The position numbers and the translations under genes are program-made. This document shows, piece after piece, positions 8,969 through 19,386 of a DNA stretch of 64,000 bases; the first letter of the stretch is position 1; each line of letters starts with the position of its first letter. The DNA comes from Enterobacter sp. RHBSTW-00994 (GTDB taxonomy: Bacteria > Pseudomonadota > Gammaproteobacteria > Enterobacterales > Enterobacteriaceae), in contig NZ_CP056199.1 of assembly GCF_013782625.1 (NCBI RefSeq), positions 514,588 to 578,587 of the forward strand, written 5' to 3'. The notes under the pieces were generated by a model. It saw only the letters and a program-made list of their open reading frames with translations, was not told where the DNA came from and searched no databases.

Positions 8969-9880
8969 TTAGCGGCGAATCAGCGTGCCTTTCTCACCGG
9001 CGAGGATCTCCGCGCCATCGGCCAGTGCACCGATCCCGGCGATGCCGTTACAGGTTTCAACAAATTCACGGCAGGCGGCGACTTTCGGCCCCATCGAGCC
9101 GGCGTCGAATTGCATCTCTTTAAGCAGTTCAGGCGTAACCTGCGCCAGTGGGCGCTGAGTGGGTTTGCCCCAGTCGAGGTACACCGCATCGGCATCGGTC
9201 AGGATCAGCAGCGCGTCGGCTTCTATCTGGCGTGCCAGCAGGGCGGCGGAGAGATCTTTGTCGATCACCGCCTCGATGCCGTGATAACCGTTGGCGTTTT
9301 CCACAACCGGTACACCGCCGCCGCCGTTGCAGATCACGAGGTGATCGCGCTGGATAAGCGCGGTGATGGCATCACTCTCTACAATGCGTTTAGGCTGCGG
9401 TGAGGGAACGACGCGGCGGAAGTAGCTGCCGTCAGCCTTGAATACCCAGCCTTTTTCCGCTTGTAGCGTGTTGGCCTGTTCCTGGCTGTAGACCGGTCCG
9501 ATGTACTTGGTCGGGTTACGGAAAGCCGGATCATTGCCATCCACTTCTACCTGCGTGAGCAGGGCGCTCACATCGCGCTGTGGAAGGTTGTTTTTCAGCG
9601 ATTGCTGGAGCATGTAGCCAATCATCCCCTGGCTTTCCGCCCCAAGAATATCGAGCGGGTATGGCGCTACTTTGTCATACGCGCTGTTTTGCAGTGCCAG
9701 CAAACCAACCTGCGGCCCATTGCCGTGAACCAGTACCACGCGCCACTGCGCCGTAAGCCCGGCAATGGTGCGCGCGGCTAAATCAATATTCTGACGCTGG
9801 ATATCGGCTTCCAGTGGTTCGCCGCGTTTGAGCAAGGCATTACCGCCGAGTGCCACGACCAGAGTGGGTTTTCTTTCCAT
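8969..9880 (-). CDS. arcC: Carbamate kinase
   Basis: A 303-residue amino-acid-kinase fold protein. It starts LVVALGGNALLKRGE, with the phosphate-binding Gly-Gly-Asn. Also seen: VLVHGNGPQVG, VICNGGGGVPV and IDKDLSAALLA. It transfers phosphate from carbamoyl phosphate to ADP, the ATP-yielding step of arginine fermentation. It lies 10 bp after arcA and shares its operon. Full length, intact. Confidence 0.95.
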   Translation of the reverse strand: MERKPTLVVALGGNALLKRGEPLEADIQRQNIDLAARTIAGLTAQWRVVLVHGNGPQVGLLALQNSAYDKVAPYPLDILGAESQGMIGYMLQQSLKNNLPQRDVSALLTQVEVDGNDPAFRNPTKYIGPVYSQEQANTLQAEKGWVFKADGSYFRRVVPSPQPKRIVESDAITALIQRDHLVICNGGGGVPVVENANGYHGIEAVIDKDLSAALLARQIEADALLILTDADAVYLDWGKPTQRPLAQVTPELLKEMQFDAGSMGPKVAACREFVETCNGIAGIGALADGAEILAGEKGTLIRR

Positions 9881-9890
9881 GATGACTCCT

Positions 9891-11111
9891 TTAAATTCCG
9901 TCGCGTTCCAGTGGGCAACTCATGCAGCGTGCGCCGCCGCGGCCACGTCCCAGTTCATCGCCAGGAATAGGCAGTACGGTGATGCCAGCTTTGTCGTACT
10001 TCTCGTTGGTCCAGATGTTGCGCTCGTAGCCAATTACCACGCCGGGGCGAATGGTCAGTACGTTGTTGGCGTCGTTCCACTGTTCGCGTTCTGCTTCAAA
10101 GGCATCGCCGCCGGTGGTGATCAGGCGTACCTGCGTGATCCCCAGCGCTTTTTCGATGGCGTGTAGCAGGTCCGTTTCTTGCGTGCGTTGCAGGCCACCG
10201 TGTCCGTCTGGGGTAAGCGTCCAGCACTGGGCATCTTTGCGAACCACTTCCGGGTAGACGGAGAAGGTATCCACATCGATGTGGGTCATAACGGTATCGA
10301 GGTGCATACAGGAGCGGTGTTTTGGCAGTTCAACGGCAATCACACGCTCGGCCTGGCGGTGTTTGAACAGGCTGTTGGCGAGAAATTCCACGCCTTGTGG
10401 AGTGGTGCGTTCGGATAATCCAATTAATACCGCGCCACGGCCAATGACTAATACATCGCCGCCTTCCAGAGTGGCGTGATCGTAATTAATGTTCTCGTCA
10501 CCAAAGTATTTAATAAAATCACCATCGGCAAAGGCAGGATGCCAGCGGTATATAGCGCGCAGGTTATTTGTTTCACGCTGGCGAGCAGGTTTTGCCATTG
10601 GGTTAATTGACACGCCGTTATAGATCCAGCATGAGGTATCACGAGTAAATAAATGGTTTGGCAGCGGCTTCATAATAAAATCATTCGCCGTGTGGGTATC
10701 GACAACCATATTTTTAATAAATGCAGGGATTTCGCCATACGTTAATCCGCCGCTTAACCGACGTGCCAGTTCCCGGTGCGGCATATCCGCCAGCCAGCCA
10801 CGAACGTCATTAGCAAATGTAGGACCGAGGCGATAATCAGAGATTTGGGTATCCAGCAACCAGGCTTTAGCATCTGTAATATCAAGTGTTTGGGTGATCA
10901 GGTCGGTCAACAGCAGGACATCCACACCCTGCTCACGCAGCGTGTTTGCGAATATATCATGCTCTTCGCCCGCACGTTCAACCGATAACACATCATCGAA
11001 TAACAACTCCTGACAATTCGATGGCGTTAAACGTTTCAAACTTAAATTTGGACGGTGCAGCATAACGCTACGCAATTGACCAATTTCAGAACCGACGTAA
11101 TGCTTTTCCAT
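9891..11111 (-). CDS. arcA: Arginine deiminase
   Basis: The start is placed at 11111 ([20 protein letters not shown], 406 residues) because AAAGGGA lies just upstream and the family begins here; an earlier in-frame start would add 26 unlike residues. Seen: [25 protein letters not shown] and the C-terminal active-site cysteine region [15 protein letters not shown]. It hydrolyses arginine to citrulline and ammonia, which also raises cytoplasmic pH. It is first in the operon arcA-arcC-arcB-transporter-regulator. Confidence 0.96.
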   Translation of the reverse strand: MEKHYVGSEIGQLRSVMLHRPNLSLKRLTPSNCQELLFDDVLSVERAGEEHDIFANTLREQGVDVLLLTDLITQTLDITDAKAWLLDTQISDYRLGPTFANDVRGWLADMPHRELARRLSGGLTYGEIPAFIKNMVVDTHTANDFIMKPLPNHLFTRDTSCWIYNGVSINPMAKPARQRETNNLRAIYRWHPAFADGDFIKYFGDENINYDHATLEGGDVLVIGRGAVLIGLSERTTPQGVEFLANSLFKHRQAERVIAVELPKHRSCMHLDTVMTHIDVDTFSVYPEVVRKDAQCWTLTPDGHGGLQRTQETDLLHAIEKALGITQVRLITTGGDAFEAEREQWNDANNVLTIRPGVVIGYERNIWTNEKYDKAGITVLPIPGDELGRGRGGARCMSCPLERDGI

Positions 11112-12237
<1,126 letters not shown>

Positions 12238-12284
12238 TCCCTTTCCCCAAAGTGCGGGGGAAGAAAAGAGCGTTTGGAGCAATA

Positions 12285-12305
12285 CCTCTCCCCTGTGGGG
12301 AGAGG
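12285..12305. terminator. Palindrome between tabA and argI, probable bidirectional terminator
   Basis: CCTCTCCCC (12285-12293) pairs with GGGGAGAGG (12297-12305). It sits between two convergent genes and matches the palindrome at 2129-2153, so it is a third copy of the same dispersed repeat. Confidence 0.55.
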
Positions 12306-12321
12306 GCTAAAGTGAGGAGAA

Positions 12322-13326
12322 TTACTCCCCAAGCGTCGCGACCATCACCGCTTTAATGGTGTGCATGCGGTTTTCTGCCTGGTCGAACACAATGCTGGCA
12401 GCAGATTCAAAGACTTCGTCTGTGACCTCCATCCCGCCATGCAGAGCGTACTCTTTCGCCATCTGCTTGCCGAGCGTGGTCTGGTCGTCGTGGAACGCAG
12501 GCAGGCAGTGCAGGAACTTCACGTTCGTGTTGCCGGTCAGCGCCATCATCTGGCTATTCACCTGGTAACCGCGTAACAGCGCAATACGCTCCGCCCATTT
12601 CTCTTTTGGCTCGCCCATCGATACCCATACGTCGGTATAAATGAAATCAGCGCCTTTCACACCGGCTGCCACATCTTCGGTCAGGGTGATTTTGCCGCCG
12701 TTTTTCACGGCTAATGCGCTGCACTCTGCGACCAGACTCTCTTCCGGCCAACAGGCTTTTGGCGCAACCAGACGCAGGTCCAGCCCGGTCAGTGCTGCGG
12801 CTTCCAGCATCGAGTTACCCATGTTATTACGCGCATCGCCAGCGTAGACCAGCGTCATCTCATTAAACGCCTTGCCCGGCAGGTGCTCTTGCATGGTGAG
12901 CAAATCGGCCAGCAACTGCGTGGGGTGGAACTCGTTAGTCAGCCCATTCCATACCGGGACGCCTGCATATTCAGCCAGCGTTTCAACCACTTCCTGGCCG
13001 TGACCACGGTACTGAATACCGTCGTACATCCGCCCAAGCACGCGCGCAGTATCTTTAATTGACTCTTTATGCCCAATCTGGCTGCCGCTCGGCCCGAGAT
13101 AGGTAACGCGAGCGCCCTGGTCATATGCGGCAACTTCGAAAGAGCATCGTGTGCGGGTTGAGTCTTTTTCGAAGATGAGCGCGATGTTTTTACCGGTAAG
13201 CTTTTGTACTTCCGTGCCATTTTTTTTATCAGCTTTGAGCTGTGCGGCAAGTGTCAGCAAAGAGGTGAACTGTGCAGGCGTAAAATCGAGCAATTTCAGA
13301 AAGTGTTTCTTATACAGATCAGACAT
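12322..13326 (-). CDS. argI: Ornithine carbamoyltransferase, anabolic
   Basis: 334 residues with [35 protein letters not shown] and HCLPAFH. It makes citrulline from ornithine and carbamoyl phosphate in arginine biosynthesis. Two ARG boxes sit directly upstream, and its neighbours tabA and rraB are the E. coli argI neighbours. Together these separate it from the catabolic paralogue arcB at 7875. Gene intact. Confidence 0.95.
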   Translation of the reverse strand: MSDLYKKHFLKLLDFTPAQFTSLLTLAAQLKADKKNGTEVQKLTGKNIALIFEKDSTRTRCSFEVAAYDQGARVTYLGPSGSQIGHKESIKDTARVLGRMYDGIQYRGHGQEVVETLAEYAGVPVWNGLTNEFHPTQLLADLLTMQEHLPGKAFNEMTLVYAGDARNNMGNSMLEAAALTGLDLRLVAPKACWPEESLVAECSALAVKNGGKITLTEDVAAGVKGADFIYTDVWVSMGEPKEKWAERIALLRGYQVNSQMMALTGNTNVKFLHCLPAFHDDQTTLGKQMAKEYALHGGMEVTDEVFESAASIVFDQAENRMHTIKAVMVATLGE

Positions 13327-13355
13327 GTTATCCCCACATGGCGAACGCCACTTAT

Positions 13356-13390
13356 TGAATTAAAATTCACTTTATATGTATGAATATTCA
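13356..13390 (-). promoter_or_regulatory. Tandem ARG boxes of argI
   Basis: TGAATTAAAATTCA (13356-13369) and ATGAATATTCAT (around 13380-13391) are two ArgR half-site pairs about 23 bp centre to centre, 30-65 bp upstream of the argI start. They should give arginine repression by the housekeeping ArgR. Confidence 0.88.
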
Positions 13391-13490
13391 TTTGCAACAC
13401 TGTTTAACAAATCTTTCTTACAAAGGTGGAGGCAAACACGTCCGTGTGTGAAAATAGAAGTATCTGCCGCACTTTAAAGAGGAATGAGCC

Positions 13491-13916
13491 ATGGCAAACC
13501 CGGAATTACTGGAAGAGCAACGCGAAGAGACGCGTCTGATTATTGAGGAGCTGCTGGAAGACGGTAGCGATCCGGACGCGTTGTACACCATCGAGCACCA
13601 TTTCTCCGCCGACGATTTCGAAGCACTGGAAAAAATGGCGGTAGAAGCCTTCAAACTGGGTTACGAAGTGACCGAGCCGGAAGAGCTGGAAGTTGAAGAG
13701 GGTGATACCGTCATCTGTTGTGACATCCTGAGCGAAGGCGCGCTGAAAGCAGAGCTGATTGACGCCCAGGTTGAACAGCTGATGAACCTGGCTGAGAAAT
13801 TTGACGTGGAATACGACGGCTGGGGAACCTACTTCGAAGATCCAAACGGTGAAGATGGCGACGACGAAGACGATGAAGATTTCGTCGATGAAGACGACGA
13901 TGGCGTGCGCCACTAA
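13491..13916 (+). CDS. rraB: RraB, regulator of RNase E activity
   Basis: A 141-residue acidic protein that binds the RNase E scaffold and changes mRNA decay. Seen: [20 protein letters not shown], then [22 protein letters not shown] and a C-terminal acidic tail rich in Asp-Glu. GAGGAAT precedes the start. Length and location beside argI fit E. coli YjgD/RraB. Confidence 0.95.
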   Translation: MANPELLEEQREETRLIIEELLEDGSDPDALYTIEHHFSADDFEALEKMAVEAFKLGYEVTEPEELEVEEGDTVICCDILSEGALKAELIDAQVEQLMNLAEKFDVEYDGWGTYFEDPNGEDGDDEDDEDFVDEDDDGVRH

Positions 13917-13924
13917 GTGTTATC

Positions 13925-13946
13925 TGCGGCAGCTTCGGCTGCCGCA
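13925..13946 (+). terminator. UUCG-loop hairpin after rraB
   Basis: TGCGGCAGC (13925-13933), loop TTCG, GCTGCCGCA (13938-13946). The tail is poor in T, so termination may be partial and miaE 15 bp downstream could be reached by read-through. Confidence 0.7.
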
Positions 13947-13960
13947 TTAAAAGGTCAAAA

Positions 13961-14719
13961 ATGGATTACCCGCAGATACTCTCTCCTGTCCTCTCGTTCC
14001 TCCAGTGCCCGACCCCGCAAGCATGGATTGATAAAGCCCGAGACCCGGCCAACTTGCCGCTGTTGCTTACCGACCATATGGTATGTGAGCTTAAAGCTGC
14101 GCAGACGGCACTGCTTCTGGTACGTAAATATGTTGCCGATGAGACGGGGGCAAACGCGCTTCTCGACTGGCTCAAACCTTACGAAGCATTCACTTTCCGC
14201 GAAGGGCCGGAACCGGATTTTGTTGCCTTGCACAGGAAAATTGGCAAAAGCGTGATGCCCAAAACGAACGACCCCTGGGGCCAGGCGCTTATCGACAGTA
14301 TGGTGCTGCTGATAAAAGAAGAACTGCACCACTTCTGGCAGGTGCGTGAGGCGATGCTGACGCGTAATATTCCGTACGTCAAAATCACCGCCAGCCGCTA
14401 CGCCAAAGGAATGCTCAAAGAAGTGCGTACTCACGAACCGCTGACACTGATCGACAAGCTGATTTGCGGCGCATACATCGAAGCCCGTTCCTGTGAGCGC
14501 TTCGCCGCGCTGGCCCCGTTCCTGGACGATGAATTGCAGACGTTTTATCTCTCGCTGCTACGCTCTGAAGCGCGGCATTATCAGGACTATCTGACACTTG
14601 CTCAGCAGGTGAGTGATAAGGATATCTCTTCCCGCATACAGCTTTTTGGTGAAATTGAAGCCACACTTATCTCGACACCGGATAACGAGTTTCGCTTCCA
14701 TAGCGGCGTGCCGGTGTAA
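13961..14719 (+). CDS. miaE: tRNA 2-methylthio-N6-isopentenyladenosine hydroxylase
   Basis: A 252-residue non-haem diiron monooxygenase that hydroxylates ms2i6A-37 of tRNAs reading U-starting codons. The diiron ligands are visible in EELHHFWQV and EARHYQDY, both Glu-x-x-His helices, and Glu near EARSCERF. Known in Salmonella, Citrobacter and Enterobacter and absent from E. coli K-12, which helps place the host. It may be cotranscribed with the next gene, 29 bp downstream. Confidence 0.93.
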   Translation: MDYPQILSPVLSFLQCPTPQAWIDKARDPANLPLLLTDHMVCELKAAQTALLLVRKYVADETGANALLDWLKPYEAFTFREGPEPDFVALHRKIGKSVMPKTNDPWGQALIDSMVLLIKEELHHFWQVREAMLTRNIPYVKITASRYAKGMLKEVRTHEPLTLIDKLICGAYIEARSCERFAALAPFLDDELQTFYLSLLRSEARHYQDYLTLAQQVSDKDISSRIQLFGEIEATLISTPDNEFRFHSGVPV

Positions 14720-14748
14720 ACCGGCACATCAAAAGGATGCGAGATACC

Positions 14749-15480
14749 ATGAGAAAAACCTGGACACGTATTGTCGTTGTCGCTGTTATTGCCGCCGCTG
14801 TGGCCTTCTGGGTCTATTTCGATAAACAGCGGCAGCAGCAAAATCCTGAACAGCAGCTTGATACCACCCTCAACGCGATGCCTGCCTGGCAAGTGCTTAA
14901 AGAGCAGGAGCCCGCGCTACAGCAACGCATCCGCGAGCAGATCCTCACCATGCAAAAAGCGGGCGAGCCTGAACAACACATTATTGATGTGATCCAGCCG
15001 CAGATCCTCAATCTACAGATGTCACGTCTGCAAAACGCGCCAGATGCCAATGTGGTGGAGTATATGAAGGCGAATATGGAACAGACCGCCGCCATCCAGA
15101 AGGTGAGCGACGATGCCTGTTTTCGCTTTCTTTACCCGGCGGTGAAAGGCGGTGTGAACCCGATGCGTGTGCTTGATAAACCGATGACGCAACGCCGTAT
15201 GCAGGCTGATGCTGACATGATGCGCGCAGCCTACGGTAAAGATCGCCACACCGTTACCCCGGAAGAGCGTGAAGCCGCAGTGGCAGATGTGCGCCCGATT
15301 ATGAAGGAACTGGCTGACAAGTATGGCGAGGACATTCAGCTGTTGCAGATGCCGGAGCAGGCGGTAGGCAAAGAGAAGCTTTCGTGCGACATGGTACAGG
15401 AGATGTGGGCGAAGGTGTTGAAGCTGCCTGAGAAGCAGGCCGCCGGGGTGATCCGGCTGGCGGTTTCGGAGCTGGATTAG
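14749..15480 (+). CDS. Membrane-anchored protein of unknown function
   Basis: I take the start at 14749 (MRKTWTRIVVV), since AAAGG is about 12 bp upstream; an ATG at 14737 abuts that site. The chain of about 243 residues has one N-terminal membrane helix (IVVVAVIAAAVAFWVYF), then a soluble, helix-rich, Gln-rich periplasmic domain with Cys residues in DDACFRFLYP and KLSCDMVQEM that could form a disulfide. I do not recognise a function. Conserved next to miaE in related genera, to my knowledge. Confidence 0.75.
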   Translation: MRKTWTRIVVVAVIAAAVAFWVYFDKQRQQQNPEQQLDTTLNAMPAWQVLKEQEPALQQRIREQILTMQKAGEPEQHIIDVIQPQILNLQMSRLQNAPDANVVEYMKANMEQTAAIQKVSDDACFRFLYPAVKGGVNPMRVLDKPMTQRRMQADADMMRAAYGKDRHTVTPEEREAAVADVRPIMKELADKYGEDIQLLQMPEQAVGKEKLSCDMVQEMWAKVLKLPEKQAAGVIRLAVSELD

Positions 15481-15530
15481 GCTGTGCGCTTGTTTTTTCG
15501 ACACTTAGCACAGGTTTAGCGTGTCGCCGC

Positions 15531-15558
15531 TTGCAAGGCGGCGCGCGACAGGTATAAT
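15531..15558 (+). promoter_or_regulatory. leuX promoter
   Basis: TTGCAA (15531-15536) and TATAAT (15553-15558) are 16 bp apart, 27 bp before the mature tRNA. The -10 box is perfect. Confidence 0.8.
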
Positions 15559-15585
15559 CCACAACGTTTCCGCATCCCCTTCAGT

Positions 15586-15670
15586 GCCGAAGTGGCGAAA
15601 TCGGTAGACGCAGTTGATTCAAAATCAACCGTAGAAATACGTGCCGGTTCGAGTCCGGCCTTCGGCACCA
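15586..15670 (+). tRNA. leuX: tRNA-Leu, anticodon CAA
   Basis: An 85-nt class II tRNA including an encoded CCA end. The acceptor strands GCCGAAG and CTTCGGC pair. The anticodon stem GTTGA/TCAAC holds the loop TTCAAAA with anticodon CAA. The variable arm is GTAGAAATACG, and the T arm has GGTTCGAGTCC. It matches E. coli leuX and is intact although its 3' end is the attachment site of the islands to the right. leuX is a known island hot spot. Confidence 0.97.
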
Positions 15671-15672
15671 AG
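15646..15672 (+). repeat. attL, 27-bp direct repeat copy 1 (tRNA 3' end)
   Basis: The T arm and acceptor end of leuX, from GGTTCGAGTCC to CACCAAG, recur exactly at 22293-22319 and in damaged form at 58479-58497. This is the crossover segment for tyrosine integrases that use leuX. Confidence 0.92.
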
Positions 15673-15759
15673 ACTCATCTAATTAGTTGTTTTTAAATAA
15701 CTTTTCCCATATTTCTGCTCGTAATCGCGTAGCCCTACTACAAAAGGGTATACGAGGCG

Positions 15760-17670
15760 ATGTCTCAGCGTTATAACCTCTATCGTCGAACCAGCGGCAT
15801 TTATGTTGTCCGCATTAGCGTTCCCCAACGTTTTCGTCGATACGCAGGACAGTGTGAGATTCACACTTCAACAGGCACTCATGATCTTCATGAAGCAAAG
15901 CAGAAGTCCGCGCTCCTGTTGGCGGTCTGGTATCAGACCTTACAAGAGTATGAACAATTGGATTACCGATCTTTAAATGACTCTGCCCCGCTGCTTGCCG
16001 GAGAGGGCATGATCTCGCTTGCTAACTTTGCTCAGTCAATCGAGTTGCCTGTATCGCAGTTGATTCAGGCGGTGACAAATCGCAATTTGCCAGTGTTCTG
16101 GTTGGCGACGGGGCAGGTCGGCTTTTATGTTGAGGCCCTCTCTGAGGCTGAGTTAGACCCTCTTGATGGCAGCTACGTGCTTAACTACGGCGAAGAGCAG
16201 GGCATAGAGGGTATTGCTAAAGGTTATCTGCAACTCACTGCGCAACCAGCGCATTTGCGTAACATTATTAGCGATGGTTATTCAGAAGCTTCGGTGTTCA
16301 AAACTGCCGGAAGCGAAGCTAAAGGCGGTTGGTTTTTCACCTCCAGTTGTCCGGTAATTAAGCCCGATACGCTGCTGATCAATAAAATCCATGCAGAAAG
16401 CCTCCGACTTGATTGGCTGGCTAAGACGATTCCTCCAGCCATTGGCGTTCATTCTGCCGCACCTCTTGCCGCTCCGGTCCCCACTATCGATAACGAGTAT
16501 GTTAATCGAAAGTATTACACCAAGAGCCTGTCGTGGTTATGTTCTGAGTATGTAAAGCATCGGCGCAAGGGCAAGGTATCGGAGTCGGCTATAGGTGATA
16601 TCCGTAACTACTTCGGTTTTATGATTGAAGCGATGGGCGACATTCAACTGGAAGATTTTGATCGCGATTTCCTCCGGGTTTATGAGAGCAAGCTGCGCAC
16701 GATCCCGGCAAACCGGAATTTAGTCAAAGCTAAATATGGAGTGAAAACGCTGGATGATTTAATTACCAAATCGGCAGAATGCGGCGATAAGTTGATGACT
16801 GAGGAATCCGTCAGGAAGTATATCAATGGCCTTTATGGTGCAATGAAGTGGGCTGTTGCTGATGGCAAACTGCTGAAATCGCCATGCGAAAACTTTTTCC
16901 CGCGCGATGATAAAGACGAGCGAGATCAGGATCACACTGACGTGTTTGAACCGCATGAAATTAAGGCGATTTTTTCACTTCCATGGTTTGTGGCTGGAAC
17001 CGGTGAACGTAACGTGCAAGGACGATTCCATCAATATTGCCCGTTTCACTATTGGGCACCTTTGCTGGGGCTACTGACGGGGGCGCGAGTTAATGAAATC
17101 GCGCAATTGCTGCTTGATGATGTTCTGACAGAAGACGGTGTTTACTACTTGAACCTTGAAAGCGATAGCGAAAGCGGAAAGAAACTAAAAAATGCCAATG
17201 CTCGTCGCAAGATTCCGATTCACTCCACGCTTATTGGTCTCGGTTTTATAGACTACGTGAACGCCTTAAAAGATGCCGGGTATGTCCGCCTGTTCCCCGA
17301 ACTCAAGCCGCATAAAACTAAAGGCTATGGTAGACCGGTTTCCGCATGGTTCAATGAATCGCTGTTGGCACGTCGATTGAAACTTGAGAGGAACAGAACA
17401 AAGTCTTTTCACTCGTTTCGCCACTCTGTCTCAACCTTACTTAAAGAGAAGGGTGTCATCCCGGAATTACGTGCGCAGCTAGTCGGACATGTGCGAGGTG
17501 AAACTGAAACAGAAGTGCGGTATAGCAAAGATCTCAAACCGATTCATATGATTGAAGTCGTGAAGAAAATTGATTTTTCGTTGCCTGTGATAGCGAAATT
17601 CAACATTCCTGACGGGTTGGATGCTGTTAGAGATGCGTTGCGAAGAAAAAGCGGCAAACAAGCAGACTAA
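15760..17670 (+). CDS. Tyrosine-type site-specific integrase of island 1
   Basis: A 636-residue recombinase, longer than P4 or lambda Int. It opens with an N-terminal DUF6538-like segment (YNLYRRTSGIYVVRISVP), then a core-binding region near 250-400 and the catalytic domain. Catalytic residues seen: Arg443 (LTGARVNEIAQL), His551 and Arg554 (FHSFRHSV), Tyr588 (EVRYSKD). GAGGCG precedes the start. It lies directly beside leuX and probably moves the 15.6-22.3 kb island. The site is intact and the enzyme appears complete. Confidence 0.93.
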   Translation: MSQRYNLYRRTSGIYVVRISVPQRFRRYAGQCEIHTSTGTHDLHEAKQKSALLLAVWYQTLQEYEQLDYRSLNDSAPLLAGEGMISLANFAQSIELPVSQLIQAVTNRNLPVFWLATGQVGFYVEALSEAELDPLDGSYVLNYGEEQGIEGIAKGYLQLTAQPAHLRNIISDGYSEASVFKTAGSEAKGGWFFTSSCPVIKPDTLLINKIHAESLRLDWLAKTIPPAIGVHSAAPLAAPVPTIDNEYVNRKYYTKSLSWLCSEYVKHRRKGKVSESAIGDIRNYFGFMIEAMGDIQLEDFDRDFLRVYESKLRTIPANRNLVKAKYGVKTLDDLITKSAECGDKLMTEESVRKYINGLYGAMKWAVADGKLLKSPCENFFPRDDKDERDQDHTDVFEPHEIKAIFSLPWFVAGTGERNVQGRFHQYCPFHYWAPLLGLLTGARVNEIAQLLLDDVLTEDGVYYLNLESDSESGKKLKNANARRKIPIHSTLIGLGFIDYVNALKDAGYVRLFPELKPHKTKGYGRPVSAWFNESLLARRLKLERNRTKSFHSFRHSVSTLLKEKGVIPELRAQLVGHVRGETETEVRYSKDLKPIHMIEVVKKIDFSLPVIAKFNIPDGLDAVRDALRRKSGKQAD

Positions 17671-17695
17671 TCCGGGGTTACTATTCAGTTGAGTA

Positions 17696-17802
17696 GAGCT
17701 TCAATGCGCAGGGAAGCTCCCTGGCGCATTTTTCATTGAGCGTAGTGGAATTCATAGTGCTAAATTTGGAGACCCTAAAACGCGTCTGGCGAATCCAGTT
17801 GA
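17696..17802 (+). repeat. Imperfect direct repeat, copy A
   Basis: About 107 bp from GAGCTTCAATGCGC to CCAGTTGA resemble 18251-18360 at roughly 70% by eye, with shared blocks GGGAAGCTC, CTGGCG, GTAGTGGAA and CCAGTTGA. The copies flank the NIPSNAP-like gene. Confidence 0.7.
17705..17733 (+). terminator. Terminator of the island-1 integrase
   Basis: TGCGCAGGGA pairs with TCCCTGGCGCA, one bulged C, followed by TTTTT. It lies 35 bp after the integrase stop. Confidence 0.8.
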
Positions 17803-17803
17803 C

Positions 17804-18136
17804 CTACGATTGCACCCGTAGCCCTTCTACGCTTTCCGGTGGCAGGTTCATCACTGTTTTAATGCTGGTCACGATGCTGAGAATAATCTCTTCGCGTGGG
17901 CCGTTGCGCCAGTCTGCGTTTGCGTAAAAAGCATCGAGAACCGCAACCATGCTTTCAGCACTGTCAAAGGCACGAATCAGATAGTAGCAATCGGAATCAT
18001 GTAACGAGTAGCCAAACGACACAACGTCGATCCCGTGGCGTTGGTGTAGGGGAACGCTGATTTCCTGCATGATGGCGTGAAAAGCGGTGCCGGTGCCTTT
18101 GTGTAAGGTGTATTGCAGTATTTCGACGGTTCTCAA
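17804..18136 (-). CDS. NIPSNAP-like protein
   Basis: 110 residues, using TTG as start (CAA at 18134-18136 on the plus strand) with GGAG eight bases upstream. The fold is that of NIPSNAP/ABM-like dimeric alpha-beta barrels: VEILQYTLHKGTGTAFHAIM, then YSLHDSDCYYLIRAFDS and DFAxx-type FYANADWRNG. Family members are small and of unclear function; some process reactive or polyketide-like molecules. Transcription is opposite to the integrase. It is enclosed by two imperfect direct repeats of about 110 bp, so it may have been inserted or duplicated with its flanks. Confidence 0.75.
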   Translation of the reverse strand: MRTVEILQYTLHKGTGTAFHAIMQEISVPLHQRHGIDVVSFGYSLHDSDCYYLIRAFDSAESMVAVLDAFYANADWRNGPREEIILSIVTSIKTVMNLPPESVEGLRVQS

Positions 18137-18250
18137 ACGTTATCTCCGTATCGCCCTCTGGGCGGTTCCTGATTGATAGCAATAAAGTAAACCGGACTGG
18201 GCCATGAAGCTACCACTAATCAGACAGTCATCCGTAAGCAGAAGCAGCAA

Positions 18251-18360
18251 GAGCCTCAGACGCGCTGGGAAGCTCTCTGGCGAGTTTCTTAAAGAAGGTA
18301 GTGGAAATCATGGTGCAGAATTCGCGGCGCTCTCATAGAGTTTCTGGTGAAGCCAGTTGA
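18251..18360 (+). repeat. Imperfect direct repeat, copy B
   Basis: Diverged copy of 17696-17802 beginning GAGCCTCAGACGCG and ending AGCCAGTTGA. The terminator-like stem of copy A is weakened here. Confidence 0.7.
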
Positions 18361-19386
18361 AACAAGAGTAGCGGAGATCGAGCAATCAATGAGAAATCTG
18401 GGCGAGCTTTAGCTTTACCGCACCGCTTAACTTCGTAGGCTGTTTGCCTCTATAAGGAAAAGCCTGCCACCGCCGAAGTTTTTGGACGCAATGCCTGAAA
18501 GTGGGGCTGGCAAACCTAGGAGATCCACTTTTTCGCGCGACAATTTTTCCGGTAGCTTTTGTCGTATTGGTTGAGTGTTTCTGGTGGGGATTAAGCTGAA
18601 ATATCAAGACAGGAAGGTTTTGGTTTCTTGGTTGTGTTTTCTTCTTAACTTCTTGTTTTGTTTTATATGTTTTATTAAACCTCTTCTCTGGGGAGCAAAA
18701 CTAGCCCAAGGGATCAATGCGATGCTTTGCAGTGAGATCCTTGGCTAATCAGGCTTCCGGAGTTGTAACCTCTTCTCTGGGTCCCTGCTTGGATCGGCGA
18801 TATGAGCTACTCTGCTTTAAAAAAGACTCACCGGAGTAAGCCTTTTGCAAAACATGATAACTCACTATTGGGTATTGGTTATGCAAGTCCAAGACTCAGC
18901 ACCCTGTATAACCTCACGCACTCTGGCATACGCCGCCTTTCGGAACTAGACCAGTGGGTAATAGTGCGACCCCTCTTTTCACCCCGGCTCCGCTACGCTA
19001 GCGGCAGAGCCTTGTTGATGCGCCATTTCGGGTAAGCGTCTGTATACCAAAACCCCGACAATGTTCTCCAATAGTAACATTTTGAATCTATGGTTCAACA
19101 TGATTTTGATTATACCTAGCACCCAGCAGAACGAGAGTTAGGTCTTCACCGCTACGGGAGAAGTGAATCCAGCATCATGTATTCCGATATTTAAAATGAG
19201 TTTTCTTATCATGCCTCTTTGGGCCATGTGTCGCTATAGCGTTCAACACCATGCCAACAAACGACCGTTTTCCGGCATCTCTTTTGAGGTGACTCCCAGA
19301 CTGTTGGAAAATTAGCCTTGGCAATTGTTGGCAGGCGTCCTATTGTTGACACCGTTTTCTGGCAGGGGCCGGATGAGGTGATTACT
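18361..19386. other. About 1 kb without a convincing gene, with hairpins
   Basis: Short frames here have no recognisable features. Seen: a bulged hairpin at 18706-18744 (CCAAGGGATC against GATCCTTGG), a 15-bp direct repeat AACCTCTTCTCTGGG at 18678 and 18769, and a second hairpin at 18986-19011 (GGCTCCGCT against AGCGGCAGAGCC). This could be control DNA for the serine recombinase, an unknown RNA or decayed sequence. Confidence 0.5.

Noticed and set aside
18802..19035. 77-residue frame in the non-coding part of island 1
   Set aside because: No ribosome site or family feature; it overlaps the hairpin at 18986.
18361..19386. Retron non-coding RNA
   Set aside because: No reverse transcriptase gene is found anywhere in the window.
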